A DNA stretch of 44,395 nucleotides from an uncultured Alistipes sp. Its GTDB lineage: Bacteria; Bacteroidota; Bacteroidia; Bacteroidales; Rikenellaceae. Location of the stretch: the NCBI GenBank assembly GCA_900545315.1, contig UQYM01000021.1, forward strand, positions 1 through 44,395. Direction: 5' to 3'. The notes beneath the pieces were generated by a model, which ran no database searches, was not told the DNA's origin, and saw nothing but the letters and a program-made list of their open reading frames with translations. Of this stretch, positions 33,955 to 43,834 are shown piece after piece. The position numbers were made by a program, and so were the translations under genes. The first letter of the stretch is position 1. Each line of letters starts with the position of its first letter.

Positions 33955-34911
33955 ATGGATATCGTTACGCTTGAAGAGAAAATTGCGGCAGGCTATCGGC
34001 TCGGATATGACGAGGCTGTGGAGCTGATGCACTCTACACCTGCCGAAGAGTTATATGAACTGGCGCACCGACTGCGTACCCGTTATCAAGGCAAGAAGTT
34101 CGAAACCTGTTCGATCATGAATGCGCGCAGTGGCCGTTGCAGCGAAAACTGTAAATGGTGTGCGCAATCGAAATTTCACAAAACCAATATTGAGGTTTAT
34201 CCGTTGGTGAGCGAGGAGGCTGCACTCAAAGAGGCGCTGCACAATGCGTCGAAAGGGGTGGAGCGCTTTTCGTTGGTGACCAGTGGACGGACCTTGAGTG
34301 CGGCTGATACGGATCGTATCTGTTCGATCTATCGTCACATCAAACAGCACACTCCGATTCATCTGTGCGCCTCACTGGGGCTATTGACCAAAGAGCAGCT
34401 GATCCAGTTGCGAGAGAGTGGCGTAGAGCGTTACCATTGCAACATGGAGACTGCGCCCTCCTATTTCGTGAAGTTGTGTACGACTCACACGCCTGAAGAG
34501 AAGATGCAGACCATTGCCTGGGCCAAAGAGGCCGGTTTGAGCATCTGTTCGGGAGGTATCATCGGTATGGGCGAGAGTGCTGAACAGCGCATCGAGTTGG
34601 CGGTGACCCTCCAGAAGATCGGTGTCGATTCGATTCCGGTCAATGTGCTGAATCCGATTCCGGGAACCCCATTGGCCGATGTGAAGCCGTTGGAGGATAC
34701 CGAAGTGCTGGTGGCGATGGCCATGATGCGTATTATCAACCCGACGGCCAATATTCGGTTGGCGGGAGGACGCAACATGATCAAACATATCGAAGAGAAG
34801 GCTCTCTATTGTGGGGTTAGCGCTTCGATTGTGGGCGATCTGCTGACCACGGCCGGTTCCGATATCGACACCGATAAGGCGATGTTCCGTCGTTGCGGGT
34901 TCGAATTGTAG
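33955..34911 (+). CDS. bioB: Biotin synthase
   Basis: A 318-residue radical SAM enzyme that inserts sulfur into dethiobiotin to form biotin. The SAM-binding [4Fe-4S] motif is complete: Cys62, Cys66, Cys69 in CSENCKWC. The second, sulfur-donor [2Fe-2S] cluster ligands fit Cys106-region, YHCNMET and the conserved Arg in IRLAGGRN. Other family marks: ICSGGIIGMGE and VNVLNPIPGTPL. Length and start are normal. The start is placed just after its -7 element. Divergent bioD makes the substrate for this step. Confidence 0.96.
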   Translation: MDIVTLEEKIAAGYRLGYDEAVELMHSTPAEELYELAHRLRTRYQGKKFETCSIMNARSGRCSENCKWCAQSKFHKTNIEVYPLVSEEAALKEALHNASKGVERFSLVTSGRTLSAADTDRICSIYRHIKQHTPIHLCASLGLLTKEQLIQLRESGVERYHCNMETAPSYFVKLCTTHTPEEKMQTIAWAKEAGLSICSGGIIGMGESAEQRIELAVTLQKIGVDSIPVNVLNPIPGTPLADVKPLEDTEVLVAMAMMRIINPTANIRLAGGRNMIKHIEEKALYCGVSASIVGDLLTTAGSDIDTDKAMFRRCGFEL

Positions 34912-35249
34912 AGTTCGGCTATTTTTGTGGGGGCTTTGAGTATAGCTAGTTATGCGAGGCTCCCGACGGCCTTCCCTTTGGGGATGCGAGGAATCTTAGG
35001 GATGATACGTTTAGCTTGCAGGGTGCTTTTTTAGGCTTGAGGTGCTGGAAGGGCGTGCCTATATGCGGCATGAAACACAAAATACTCATGCAGGTGAACT
35101 TGCCGACGGCGGAAGCGAGGAGGAGAAGTGGTACAAGACCTCAAGAACACTGTAAAGGAGCTGAAAAACACCGAATGCAGGTGAAATGACGGGATGATGG
35201 AGGCGAGAGAGAAGTTTTGAATTGGATGTAAAAATTAAGGCGTAGGACG
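34912..35249. other. Gene-free stretch after bioB
   Basis: About 340 purine-rich bases. I see no gene, hairpin terminator or promoter here. Confidence 0.5.
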
Positions 35250-36335
35250 ATGAAAAGGTTGGTTCTGTTGATCATGGCGCTTGTGACTGGATCATGGGCG
35301 TTGGCGCAGCAAACTTCGACGATGAAGTTCGCGCAGGAGCAGTGGAATTTCGGTGAAATCCACGAAAAGGGGGGCAAGGTGTCGCACCGTTTCGAATTCA
35401 CCAATACAGGCTCCAACCCTTTCGTGATTGAGAAGGTGGTCACCTCTTGCGGGTGCACGACGCCGACCTTTACCCGCCAACCGATCCTGCCCGGTCGCAA
35501 AGGTTATGTCGAGATTACCTATGATCCGTTGTATCGTCCCGGTAAGTTTCGTCGTGAGGTGACGGTGGTCAGCAACGATCGTCGCAACCAGAATAAACTG
35601 ATCATCACAGGCAATGTGATTGCAGCTGAACGTTCACCGCAGGAGACCTATCCTGTCGATTTGGGCGAAGGATTGCGAGTGACCCGCAAAACGGTCGGAA
35701 TCGGCTATGTGCCTCGTGGAGATGCCAAGGCTGGTACGTTGGAGTATTTTAATGCGTCCGATAAACCGATCACGATCGGCGTAATTTATGAGAATCCACG
35801 TGTTCCGGGATTCAGCGTGTCGCTCTCTACATCGAAATTGGAACCGGCTACAGGCGGGGTGATGACCCTGTCGTTTGATCTGCGCAACGCGGATGTGTGG
35901 GGCCGGGTCAACCAAACGTTTTATCTGACGGTGAACGGTCAAAAGAGACCGGTTCGGTTCACGGTGTCGGGTATTGCAGTTGAGGATTTCTCCGGGCTTT
36001 CGCAGCAGGAGTTGGCCCAGGCGGCCAAAGCCCAATTTACCGCTCAATATTACCATTTCGGCGATATGAAAGCAGGTGAAGAGCGGTCCAAAAACTTTAC
36101 GGTGACCAACGTGGGGAAATCTCCGCTGATTATTCGTCAGGTCAATCCTGACAAATATATGAGTATTACCTTGAAAGCTGGAACCACTATTGCTCCTGGA
36201 GCATCTGTTACCTTTATCGGAACGTTGCGTTCTGCGGGGGCTCAGCCGGGGCGTTTTATGGGAACGACGGTGATTCTGTTGAACGACCCTTCACGCCCGA
36301 TGCGGGAACTTCGCTTGACAGGCAATATACTTTAG
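35250..36335 (+). CDS. Secreted protein with two DUF1573 (ASH-like) domains
   Basis: A 361-residue secreted protein. Signal peptide MKRLVLLIMALVTGSWALAQ. The first domain (about 25-125) has the DUF1573 core: WNFGEIHEKGGKVSHRFEFT, then VTSCGCTTPTF and the PGRKGYVEITYDP strand. The middle (about 130-250) is a second beta-sandwich, and the last (about 265-360) is a degenerate repeat with YYHFGDMKAGEERSKNFTVT but without the Cys-Gly-Cys. These immunoglobulin-like domains are very common in Bacteroidota envelope proteins. Single gene; role unknown, probably structural or binding. Confidence 0.88.
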   Translation: MKRLVLLIMALVTGSWALAQQTSTMKFAQEQWNFGEIHEKGGKVSHRFEFTNTGSNPFVIEKVVTSCGCTTPTFTRQPILPGRKGYVEITYDPLYRPGKFRREVTVVSNDRRNQNKLIITGNVIAAERSPQETYPVDLGEGLRVTRKTVGIGYVPRGDAKAGTLEYFNASDKPITIGVIYENPRVPGFSVSLSTSKLEPATGGVMTLSFDLRNADVWGRVNQTFYLTVNGQKRPVRFTVSGIAVEDFSGLSQQELAQAAKAQFTAQYYHFGDMKAGEERSKNFTVTNVGKSPLIIRQVNPDKYMSITLKAGTTIAPGASVTFIGTLRSAGAQPGRFMGTTVILLNDPSRPMRELRLTGNIL

Positions 36336-36654
36336 TGTGGCCCCTGGCTGCGTCTTAAAGAGAGAGACGAGGCAAATAAAGGGAGGGCTGTGCAAAGGGC
36401 AGTGTCTCAGAGGAGTGAGCGTGTACACGAAAGGACAAAGAAGATTCTGAGGGGTACAGTGTTGGACAAGCACAGCGGGTGGCGATCCGAAAGAGTCCAT
36501 AAGCCTCACAATGTTCCCAAGTGCGTGATGTGGAATAAGTCGCTATGGCTATATGTCATTGACCGGTAGAAATGTGTAATAAGGCTGTTAATGAATAAAA
36601 TATCTCTTGCCGTGAGCAAGGGCCAGAATGAAATAAGAATATTAATCGTACGAT
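36336..36654. other. Gene-free stretch before nfnA
   Basis: About 320 bases; no convincing terminator, promoter or small gene recognised. Confidence 0.5.
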
Positions 36655-37539
36655 ATGTTTAAGATACTCGGTAAGGAGCTATTGGCTCCGAATATTTACC
36701 AGATGGAGATTGAAGCTCCGCGGGTAGCTCAGGCTGCTAAACCCGGACAATTCATCATCCTGCGCCTCAATGAAGAGGGAGAGCGCGTTCCGTTGACCAT
36801 CGCCGACTATGATACAGAACGAGGCTCTGTTACCATTGTGATTCAGACGGTCGGTTATTCCACCAGTAAACTCTGTGAGATGAATCCCGGTGAGTCGATT
36901 GCCGATTTTGTGGGACCTCTTGGCCAGCCTTCAGAATTTGTGCACGAACCCATCGAGCAGTTGCGCGAAAAGCGGATTTTGTTTGTTGCTGGTGGCGTTG
37001 GGACTGCTCCGGTCTATCCACAGGTCAAATGGTTGAATGAGCACGGCGTAAAAGCCGACGTGATTATCGGGGCCAAGAGCCGGGATATCTTGATCTATGT
37101 GGAGAAGATGAAGGCAGTGGCCGGCAATGTCTATATTGCAACCGATGACGGTAGCGCTGGTTTTAAAGGCATGGTGACCGCCTTGTTGTGCGATTTGATC
37201 GATAATCAGGGCAAGCAGTACGATGAGGTGATTGCAATCGGTCCGATGATCATGATGAAATTCGTCGCACTGACCACGCTGAAATATGGTATTAAAACCA
37301 TTGTCAGTCTCAATACGCTGATGGTAGATGGAACCGGTATGTGTGGAGCTTGCCGGGTGACGGTGGGCGGCAAAACCCGTTTTACCTGTGTGGATGGTCC
37401 GGAATTCGACGGGCATCAGGTCGATTTCGATGAGGCGATGCGACGTCAGGGAATGTATCGTACCATTGAAAGTCGGAAAGCTCACATGGCGGAGAAGCGT
37501 GCTGCCGGGCACGTTTGCAACATTGGTTTGGACAGATAA
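36655..37539 (+). CDS. nfnA: NADH-dependent ferredoxin:NADP+ oxidoreductase, small subunit
   Basis: A 294-residue FAD/[2Fe-2S] subunit of the NfnAB/sulfide-dehydrogenase type. It has an N-terminal FAD-binding barrel (PGQFIILRL, then ERVPLTIADYD), an NAD-binding domain (LFVAGGVGTAPVYPQVKWL) and a C-terminal [2Fe-2S] site with Asp225, Cys230, Cys233 and Cys245 (VDGTGMCGACRV, then FTCVDGPEFDG). In the known complex this subunit handles NADH while NfnB handles NADPH and ferredoxin; electron bifurcation couples the two. The next gene starts 11 bases later. In strict anaerobes the pair balances NADH, NADPH and ferredoxin pools; glutamate synthase-like use is the alternative name. Confidence 0.92.
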   Translation: MFKILGKELLAPNIYQMEIEAPRVAQAAKPGQFIILRLNEEGERVPLTIADYDTERGSVTIVIQTVGYSTSKLCEMNPGESIADFVGPLGQPSEFVHEPIEQLREKRILFVAGGVGTAPVYPQVKWLNEHGVKADVIIGAKSRDILIYVEKMKAVAGNVYIATDDGSAGFKGMVTALLCDLIDNQGKQYDEVIAIGPMIMMKFVALTTLKYGIKTIVSLNTLMVDGTGMCGACRVTVGGKTRFTCVDGPEFDGHQVDFDEAMRRQGMYRTIESRKAHMAEKRAAGHVCNIGLDR

Positions 37540-37550
37540 TCGGAAAAGAG

Positions 37551-38951
37551 ATGGCAAACAAGATAGGACGAGTTCCCGTGCGGGAACAGGACCCGAAAGT
37601 AAGGGTCACCAATTTTGAAGAGGTGTGTCAGGGTTATACCCTCGAAGAGGCGCAGTTGGAGGCTTCGCGTTGTCTGCATTGCCGCAAACCGCGTTGCGTG
37701 GAGCATTGCCCGGTCTCGGTGCAGATTCCGGAATTTATTGCGGAGTTGGCTTCGGGAGATCTGGCTGCTGCTGCCGCTGTTATTGCTGAAGACAGTTCGC
37801 TGCCGTCGGTTTGCGGACGGGTGTGCCCGCAGGAGACACAGTGTGAAGGCTCTTGCGTGTTGGGTGTGAAAGGTGAACCGGTCGCTATCGGTAAGCTGGA
37901 ACGTTTTGTCGGAGACTGGGCGTTGGAACATCCCGAAAAGTTAGATAGTGTTGAGGCATCGGCCCCGAATGGACATAAAGTGGCGATCGTGGGAAGTGGC
38001 CCGGCCGGTCTGGCCTGTGCCTCCGATCTGGCCAAAATGGGCTATGTGGTGACCATTTTTGAAGCTTTGCACAAAGCGGGCGGCGTGTTGGAGTACGGTA
38101 TTCCTGAATTTCGTCTGCCCAAGAGTGGAGTGGTGGCCCGCGAAATAGAGAATGTACGACGCCTCGGAGTGCATATCGAAACGGATGTGATCGTGGGACG
38201 TACCGTGACGATCGATGAGTTGATGGATCAAGAGGGGTATGAGGCGGTGTTTATCGGATCGGGTGCCGGTTTGCCTCGCTTTATGGGAATCCCCGGAGAG
38301 AACCTTAACGGCGTACTCTCAGCCAATGAGTTTTTGACCCGTGTCAATCTAATGAAAGCCTATGACGACCATTACGACACTCCGGTTTATGTGGGGCAGC
38401 GGGTTGTTGTTGTTGGGGGTGGCAACGTGGCGATGGATGCGGTTCGTACCGCTGCACGTCTCGGAGCTGAAGCCAATATTGTGTATCGACGCAGCGAAGC
38501 TGAGCTGCCCGCCCGTCGTGAAGAGGTGCATCACGCCAAAGAGGAGGGGATAGCTTTCCACATGCTCTGCAATCCGGTTGAGGTGCTCGGAGATGAGAAG
38601 GGCTGGGTACGCGGTGTACGTTGTATCCGGATGGAGCTGGGTGAACCCGATGCTTCGGGACGTCGTTCGCCGGTCGAAATTCCCGGTTCGGAGTTTGAGA
38701 TGCCGTGCGACGTAGTGATCATGGCACTCGGAACCTCACCCAACCCGTTGATCGCATCGACCACCAAAGGTTTGGAGACCACGCGTCGGGGCTGCTTGGT
38801 AGCGGATGAAACGTATGGTGCAACTACACGTCCCGGGGTATTTGCCGGTGGCGATACCGTAACCGGTGCGGCAACCGTTATTCTGGCCATGGGGGCAGGA
38901 CGCAAGGCCGCTCTGGGAATCGATCGTTATCTCCGTGGCAAAAAGGCATAA
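37551..38951 (+). CDS. nfnB: NADH-dependent ferredoxin:NADP+ oxidoreductase, large subunit (GltD-like)
   Basis: A 466-residue partner of NfnA, in the GltD/NfnB family. Start 37551 (MANKIGRVPV) is preferred over 37515, which overlaps the end of nfnA. N-terminal cysteines for two [4Fe-4S] clusters are in CLHCRKPRCVEHCPV and CGRVCPQETQCEGSC. FAD site: VAIVGSGPAGLACASDL. NADPH site: VVVVGGGNVAMDAVRTAARL. C-terminal GVFAGGDTVTGAATVILAMG closes the FAD fold. Since the large glutamate synthase subunit is absent and nfnA adjoins, the bifurcating oxidoreductase is the better name than GltD. Confidence 0.92.
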   Translation: MANKIGRVPVREQDPKVRVTNFEEVCQGYTLEEAQLEASRCLHCRKPRCVEHCPVSVQIPEFIAELASGDLAAAAAVIAEDSSLPSVCGRVCPQETQCEGSCVLGVKGEPVAIGKLERFVGDWALEHPEKLDSVEASAPNGHKVAIVGSGPAGLACASDLAKMGYVVTIFEALHKAGGVLEYGIPEFRLPKSGVVAREIENVRRLGVHIETDVIVGRTVTIDELMDQEGYEAVFIGSGAGLPRFMGIPGENLNGVLSANEFLTRVNLMKAYDDHYDTPVYVGQRVVVVGGGNVAMDAVRTAARLGAEANIVYRRSEAELPARREEVHHAKEEGIAFHMLCNPVEVLGDEKGWVRGVRCIRMELGEPDASGRRSPVEIPGSEFEMPCDVVIMALGTSPNPLIASTTKGLETTRRGCLVADETYGATTRPGVFAGGDTVTGAATVILAMGAGRKAALGIDRYLRGKKA

Positions 38952-39032
38952 TCCCCAGCAATTAAGCCGACATAAGCGACTCTTAACCGCTCATTTGGAT
39001 AATAGTGTTAAGGTGTTGCAAGACATCTATTG

Positions 39033-39074
39033 ATAAGAAAAAAGCCGACAGAAACCTGTCGGCTTTTTTCTTAT
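39033..39074. terminator. Bidirectional terminator between nfnB and the CNNM gene
   Basis: A perfect 19-bp inverted repeat (39033-39051 with 39056-39074), loop AAAC, with A-run on one flank and T-run on the other, so it can stop both convergent transcripts. Confidence 0.9.
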
Positions 39075-39144
39075 AAAGGGTAGGGCTTATCTTGGATTGA
39101 ACCCTTATTGTCTTTTCAGCGCTGCGAGTTGTGGGTGGAATGGG

Positions 39145-40428
39145 TTACTCTTCGGTCGGAGGAGTGTTTACTGTAACCAGCACCTTGTCAATGCGGGCGC
39201 CATCCATGTCCACAATCTCAAAGTTGAAATCCTGCCAAGTGAACCGCTCGCCGGTAACCGGTATGCGTTCGAGCAGATCCAGAATCAGACCGCTCAGCGT
39301 ATTGTAGCTGTTTTCGTTGTAGATGTCCTCTTTGTCGAAATAGGCCAAGAAGTCGTAAAACGAGCACTGCCCGTCCACTAAATACCCGCCCTCTTCACGC
39401 GGAACGATCTCCTGCTCTTCGCCAAGTTGTGGCATGTTGCCCAACAGCGCCCTAACGATGTCTTTCAACGTAACAATTCCTTCGATGCTGCCGAACTCAT
39501 CTGTCACGATGCCGTATTTGACCTCGGTCGATTTGAATTGTGCCAATGCATTATAGACGCTCAGCTTCTCGGGCAGATATTTGGCAGGCATCAGCACATG
39601 GCGAAGGTTGAACTCCGGAGCATCGAGCTTGCCGAAGAGATCTTTGAGGTAAACGACTCCGACAATGTGATCCAAATTGCGGTCTGCAACGGGATAGGCG
39701 TTATAGAGGTTATGTTCGACCTGCTCTTTGATCTGCTGGTTGCTGGCATTTACATCCAACCAGATCAGGTCGCTGCGGTGGGTCATGATGGAGCCGATAT
39801 TGCGGTCACCCAGGTTGAAGACCCGTTCCACCAACTCCTGTTCCACCTCTTGCACCTCACCATCTTCCGTACCCTCCTGGATGATGGCTTTGATCTCCTC
39901 TTCGGTTACTTTGCTTTCGCCCGCTTTATCGAGGCCCAGCATGCGGATTACCCCGTTGGTGCTGCGGGCCAGCAACCACACAAATGGACGCCCGATCTGT
40001 GAAAAGAGTCGCATGGGGCGAGCTACCAATCTCGATACCCGTTCGGAAGCGGTCATGCCGATCCGTTTAGGGACCAGCTCTCCGATAATTAGCGTAAGAT
40101 AGGTGACAATCACCACAATCAAGGTTTGTGAGATCCCTAAACTGTAAGGCTGTAAAGGTGTGATTTTGGCGATCACCGGAGCCAACTGCTGAGCTAATAC
40201 ATCGCCGGAGTAGATACCGGTCAGGATGCCGACCAGGGTGATGCCGATCTGAATGGTCGAAAGAAATACGTCTGGGTTGTTGGCTAAATCCAATGCGGCT
40301 TTGGCAGATTTGCTGCCTTTTTTGGCGTCGGTTTCGAGCTTGGATTTACGGGCGGAAACCAGCGCAATCTCGGACATGGACAGTACTCCGTTGAGTACGA
40401 TCAGCCCGAGGATAATGAAAATTTCCAT
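39145..40428 (-). CDS. CNNM/CorC-family divalent cation transporter (hemolysin-like)
   Basis: A 427-residue inner membrane protein. Order: CNNM (DUF21) membrane domain with SMSEIALVSARKSKLE near the N-terminus and about four membrane segments (to about 165), a linker helix (KVTEEEIKAIIQEGTEDGEV), a pair of CBS domains (about 205-335, with IVGVVYLKDLF and YGIVTDEFGSIEGIVTLKDI), and a CorC_HlyC domain at the C-terminus (VDGQCSFYDFLAYF to the end). Members export or regulate Mg2+ and related cations; the old name hemolysin is misleading. Single gene, ending at the bidirectional terminator shared with nfnB. Confidence 0.93.
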   Translation of the reverse strand: MEIFIILGLIVLNGVLSMSEIALVSARKSKLETDAKKGSKSAKAALDLANNPDVFLSTIQIGITLVGILTGIYSGDVLAQQLAPVIAKITPLQPYSLGISQTLIVVIVTYLTLIIGELVPKRIGMTASERVSRLVARPMRLFSQIGRPFVWLLARSTNGVIRMLGLDKAGESKVTEEEIKAIIQEGTEDGEVQEVEQELVERVFNLGDRNIGSIMTHRSDLIWLDVNASNQQIKEQVEHNLYNAYPVADRNLDHIVGVVYLKDLFGKLDAPEFNLRHVLMPAKYLPEKLSVYNALAQFKSTEVKYGIVTDEFGSIEGIVTLKDIVRALLGNMPQLGEEQEIVPREEGGYLVDGQCSFYDFLAYFDKEDIYNENSYNTLSGLILDLLERIPVTGERFTWQDFNFEIVDMDGARIDKVLVTVNTPPTEE

Positions 40429-41165
40429 ACAATGATTAAAGGTTGACGCCTTTAAGATACGATAAATTATACAATTACGAAAATGCTCAACGAGAATGGG
40501 CCGTTTTTGTATGATGAATGTGCAACGAGAAAGTGTGTTTTTGGGTGTGATTGCGGTATAGTGGCGGGGCGGGGGCTAGGAGGAGCAGGAGGGGGAATAG
40601 CGTGGTGAAGTGGGGTCGGATGGAGGCCGGGAGGGGCCGGAGGGAAGGTCGGAGGAAAGGTCGGAGGAAAGGGATTGGAATATGTCTATCGATTTAAATG
40701 CAGCTCATTCAGTAGTCTTGTGCCGGGTGTATTCCCCCTTCACCGGATGGCAATCGCAGTTGAAGTAGAGGCTACGGGCAAGAAAGAGGCTGGAGAGGAT
40801 AGGGGCAGGAGAGGCGACAGAAGTACAGAACAGAGAAGCGGAAAAGCAGATGACCGAGAAGTAGAGATGCAACTGACCAAGCAGCAGAGAGGGGGCAAGA
40901 CAGCGGTGTATTGTAATTGTAGAAGTAGGGTCTATCTACAAGCGGAATGTCCAGCTCGGGAAAGTCTTCATCGAGCGTAAAGCGTGCAAGGGGTGAGGGA
41001 GTGTAGTGCAGTCAGCAGTCCGTGTGCGGAGAAATCCATTTGCTGTGCAGGGGATCCATTTGCAGCGAGCTGGGATTGATTGAGCGCAAGGAAAGAGCGT
41101 TGCTCCGAGTGATAATTCGGGTATAAAAGTTCGTCCCGGTCCTCTCGTGCCAAGGAATTGAAAAC
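40429..41165. other. Gene-free stretch with G-rich repeats
   Basis: About 740 bases. G-runs cluster at 40563-40595, and the dodecamer GGTCGGAGGAAA occurs twice in tandem (40647-40658, 40659-40670). Short frames are low-complexity and not genes. Confidence 0.55.
40647..40670 (+). repeat. Tandem 12-bp repeat in a G-rich tract
   Basis: Two exact copies of GGTCGGAGGAAA, flanked by related purine-rich sequence. Confidence 0.7.
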
Positions 41166-41200
41166 AAAAAAGAGTTCCGAAATATTCGGAACTCTTTTTT
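41166..41200 (-). terminator. Terminator of the lysS-tpiA operon
   Basis: A 16-bp perfect stem (41166-41181 with 41185-41200) with an ATA loop and, on the minus strand, a T-run at its end. It lies 64 bases after the tpiA stop. Confidence 0.9.
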
Positions 41201-41263
41201 ATCGAGATTCTAAGCGTTTAGTGTCTAATAGACTCTAAGCGTTATCATCCAGCTCAAGGCTTA

Positions 41264-42022
41264 CTATTTAGTAAAACCTTTGCCGATTGCGATGAAGTCG
41301 TCAGCTTTCAGGGCTGCACCACCGATCAAACCGCCATCAACATCCTCTTTGGCGAAGATCTCAGCTGCATTGGCCGGTTTGCAGCTACCACCGTACAGAA
41401 TAACGGTTTCGTTAGCTGCGTTGCCGAACTTCTCTGCCAATACCTTGCGGATGTAAGCGTGGATCTCCTGTGCCTGGTCTGCAGTGGCAGTTTTGCCGGT
41501 ACCAATGGCCCATACAGGTTCGTAAGCAATGATCAGTTTGCTGAACTGCTCCGGAGTCAGGTTGAAGACAACCTCCTCGATCTGCTGACGAACTACATCG
41601 AAGTGTTTGCCAGCCTCACGCTCCTCGAGGTTCTCACCTACGCAGTAGATCGGGGTCAAATTGTTGGCATAAGCCTGAGCCATCTTTTTGTTCAGGGTCT
41701 CGCTGGTCTCACCGTAATATTGACGACGCTCGCTGTGGCCCAAAATTACATATTCAACGCCCAGTGATGCGATCATCTCTGCAGATACCTCGCCGGTGTA
41801 GGCACCTTTGGCCTCAGCAGCGCAGTTCTGTGCACCAACACCAATGCCGGTGCCACGAGACAATTTTACAATCTCTGACAGGTGGGTGAAAGGAGGTGCC
41901 ACGATGAAGTTTACGCATGAGCAAACTTCGCCCTTCTTGGCAACAATACCTTTGAACAGTTCAACACCCTCCACCGGAGTGGTGTTCATCTTCCAGTTTC
42001 CTGCAACAATTTTCTTTCTCAT
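41264..42022 (-). CDS. tpiA: Triosephosphate isomerase
   Basis: A 252-residue glycolytic enzyme interconverting dihydroxyacetone phosphate and glyceraldehyde 3-phosphate. Substrate Lys in GNWKMN, electrophilic His in GHSERR, catalytic Glu in AYEPVWAIGTGKTA and the phosphate-binding YGGSCKPANA and GLIGGAAL loops are all present. It begins 37 bases after lysS on the same strand, so they form an operon ended by the hairpin at 41166-41200. Length and start are normal. Confidence 0.98.
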   Translation of the reverse strand: MRKKIVAGNWKMNTTPVEGVELFKGIVAKKGEVCSCVNFIVAPPFTHLSEIVKLSRGTGIGVGAQNCAAEAKGAYTGEVSAEMIASLGVEYVILGHSERRQYYGETSETLNKKMAQAYANNLTPIYCVGENLEEREAGKHFDVVRQQIEEVVFNLTPEQFSKLIIAYEPVWAIGTGKTATADQAQEIHAYIRKVLAEKFGNAANETVILYGGSCKPANAAEIFAKEDVDGGLIGGAALKADDFIAIGKGFTK

Positions 42023-42059
42023 AGTTTTATTCTAATGAAGTTTTATTTGCGTGTGTATG

Positions 42060-43796
42060 TTATTTCTCTGATTCGTTCATCCAACTGCGCACCTCATCCA
42101 ACGTCGGATTTTTCAGCCCGAGTTTATTTTTCTTGTTGAAGCCGCACAGGTCGTTGAACAGTTTGCCCGGGGCAACCTTACGCATGGCCTCGACGGTCAG
42201 CAGACTCATTTTGTGCAGAACGGGTACCCATTCAGCCGGTACACCCACTGCCCCAAATTTTGCTTCGTCATCTTTCTGTACAGCCTTCTCCGGACGCATC
42301 TGCGGGAAGAAGAGCACATCCTGGATGGTGGTCTGTCCCGTCATGAACATGGCCAGACGGTCGATACCCATACCCATACCCGAGCAGGTCGGCATACCAT
42401 ATTCCAGGGCACGGATGAAATCCATATCGATGAACATCGCTTCATCGTCACCCTTCGCCGAGAGGCGCAACTGCTCTTGGAAACGTTCGTATTGGTCGAT
42501 TGGGTCGTTCAGCTCAGAGTAGGCGTTGCAGAGCTCCTTGCCATTGACAAAGAGTTCGAAACGTTCGGTCAGATCCTGATTGTCACGATGGCGTTTGCAC
42601 AGCGGCGACATCTCGATCGGGTAGTCGCACACAAAGGTCGGCTGGATCAGATCTCCTTCGCAATATTGGCCGAAGATGGCATCGATCAGCTTGCCTTTGC
42701 CCATTGTGTCGTCGATCTCGACGTTGAGTCGTTTGCAGGCTTCGCGCAGCTGCTCTTCACTCTGTCCGGTGATGTCGTAGCCGGTCTTTTCGCGGATGGC
42801 ATCGGTCATCGTCACCCGGCGGAATGGAGCCTTGAATGAAATGGCACGCCCGTCGATGGTCAGTTCCGTGGAGCCGTTTACTTCGGTCGAAATCCGTTCG
42901 AGCAGCTGCTCGGTGAACTCCATCATCCAACGGTAATCTTTGTAGGCCACATAGATCTCCATGCAGGTAAATTCCGGGTTGTGGGTACGGTCCATACCCT
43001 CGTTGCGGAAGTTTTTGCCCAATTCATATACACCGTTGAAACCACCTACGATCAGCTTCTTGAGGTAGAGTTCTGTTGCGATACGCAGGTAGAGATCGAT
43101 ATCTAATGAGTTGTGGTGTGTGATAAAAGGACGTGCCGATGCGCCGCCCGGAATCGGCTGCAGAATCGGGGTCTCCACCTCCAAATAGCCTCGCTCGTTG
43201 AAGAACTGGCGCATTGTGCTGATGACCTTGCTGCGTTGGATGAAGACATCCTTCACCTGCGGATTGACAATCAAATCCACGTAACGTTGACGATAACGCA
43301 GTTCAGGGTCGCTGAATGCATCGTAAACCTTACCGTCTTTCTCCTTGACAATTGGCAGTGGACGCAGCGACTTGCTCAGGAGTGTGAACTCTTTGCAGTG
43401 GATCGACAGTTCGCCGGTTTTGGTCAGGAAAACGAAACCTTTGACTCCGACGATATCGCCGATATCGAGCAGTTTTTTGAACACTTTGTTGTAGAGGGTG
43501 GCTTCGGGATCGTCACCGCAGACGTCGTCGCGTTTGATATAGACCTGAATCTTACCGGTGTGGTCCTGCAATTCGAAAAATGAGGCGCTGCCCATGATAC
43601 GGCGGCTCATGATACGACCGGCAACCGAAACATCTTGGAAATTGCCCTTTTCGGGATCGTATTGTTCAGCGATCTGTGCGGCGGTGGCCGTCACCTCATA
43701 TTTGGCTGCGGGATAGGGATTGATGCCCAATTTTCGCAATTCGGCAAGAGAATTGCGGCGGATCTGTTCCTGTTCACTCAGTTCCAACGTGTTCAT
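42060..43796 (-). CDS. lysS: Lysyl-tRNA synthetase, class II
   Basis: A 578-residue enzyme charging tRNA-Lys. An N-terminal OB-fold anticodon domain (VAGRIMSRRIMGSASFFELQ) is followed by the class II core with motif 2 (FRNEGMDRTHNPEFT) and motif 3 (GMGMGIDRLAMFMTG). A C-terminal extension of about 70 residues (PEKAVQKDDEAKFGAV onward) after the core makes it longer than the E. coli enzyme, as is usual in Bacteroidales. The frame is open to 43829, but the -7 element at 43834-43827 overlaps that region, so ATG 43796 (MNTLELSEQ) is the start. Confidence 0.97.
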   Translation of the reverse strand: MNTLELSEQEQIRRNSLAELRKLGINPYPAAKYEVTATAAQIAEQYDPEKGNFQDVSVAGRIMSRRIMGSASFFELQDHTGKIQVYIKRDDVCGDDPEATLYNKVFKKLLDIGDIVGVKGFVFLTKTGELSIHCKEFTLLSKSLRPLPIVKEKDGKVYDAFSDPELRYRQRYVDLIVNPQVKDVFIQRSKVISTMRQFFNERGYLEVETPILQPIPGGASARPFITHHNSLDIDLYLRIATELYLKKLIVGGFNGVYELGKNFRNEGMDRTHNPEFTCMEIYVAYKDYRWMMEFTEQLLERISTEVNGSTELTIDGRAISFKAPFRRVTMTDAIREKTGYDITGQSEEQLREACKRLNVEIDDTMGKGKLIDAIFGQYCEGDLIQPTFVCDYPIEMSPLCKRHRDNQDLTERFELFVNGKELCNAYSELNDPIDQYERFQEQLRLSAKGDDEAMFIDMDFIRALEYGMPTCSGMGMGIDRLAMFMTGQTTIQDVLFFPQMRPEKAVQKDDEAKFGAVGVPAEWVPVLHKMSLLTVEAMRKVAPGKLFNDLCGFNKKNKLGLKNPTLDEVRSWMNESEK

Positions 43797-43826
43797 AATA
43801 ACGGTTTCAATGTTAAATTCGGACGA

Positions 43827-43834
43827 CAAATGTA
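43827..43834 (-). promoter_or_regulatory. -7 element of the lysS promoter
   Basis: Minus strand TACATTTG (43834 to 43827), 30 bases before the lysS start. The -33 element is not clear. Confidence 0.5.
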
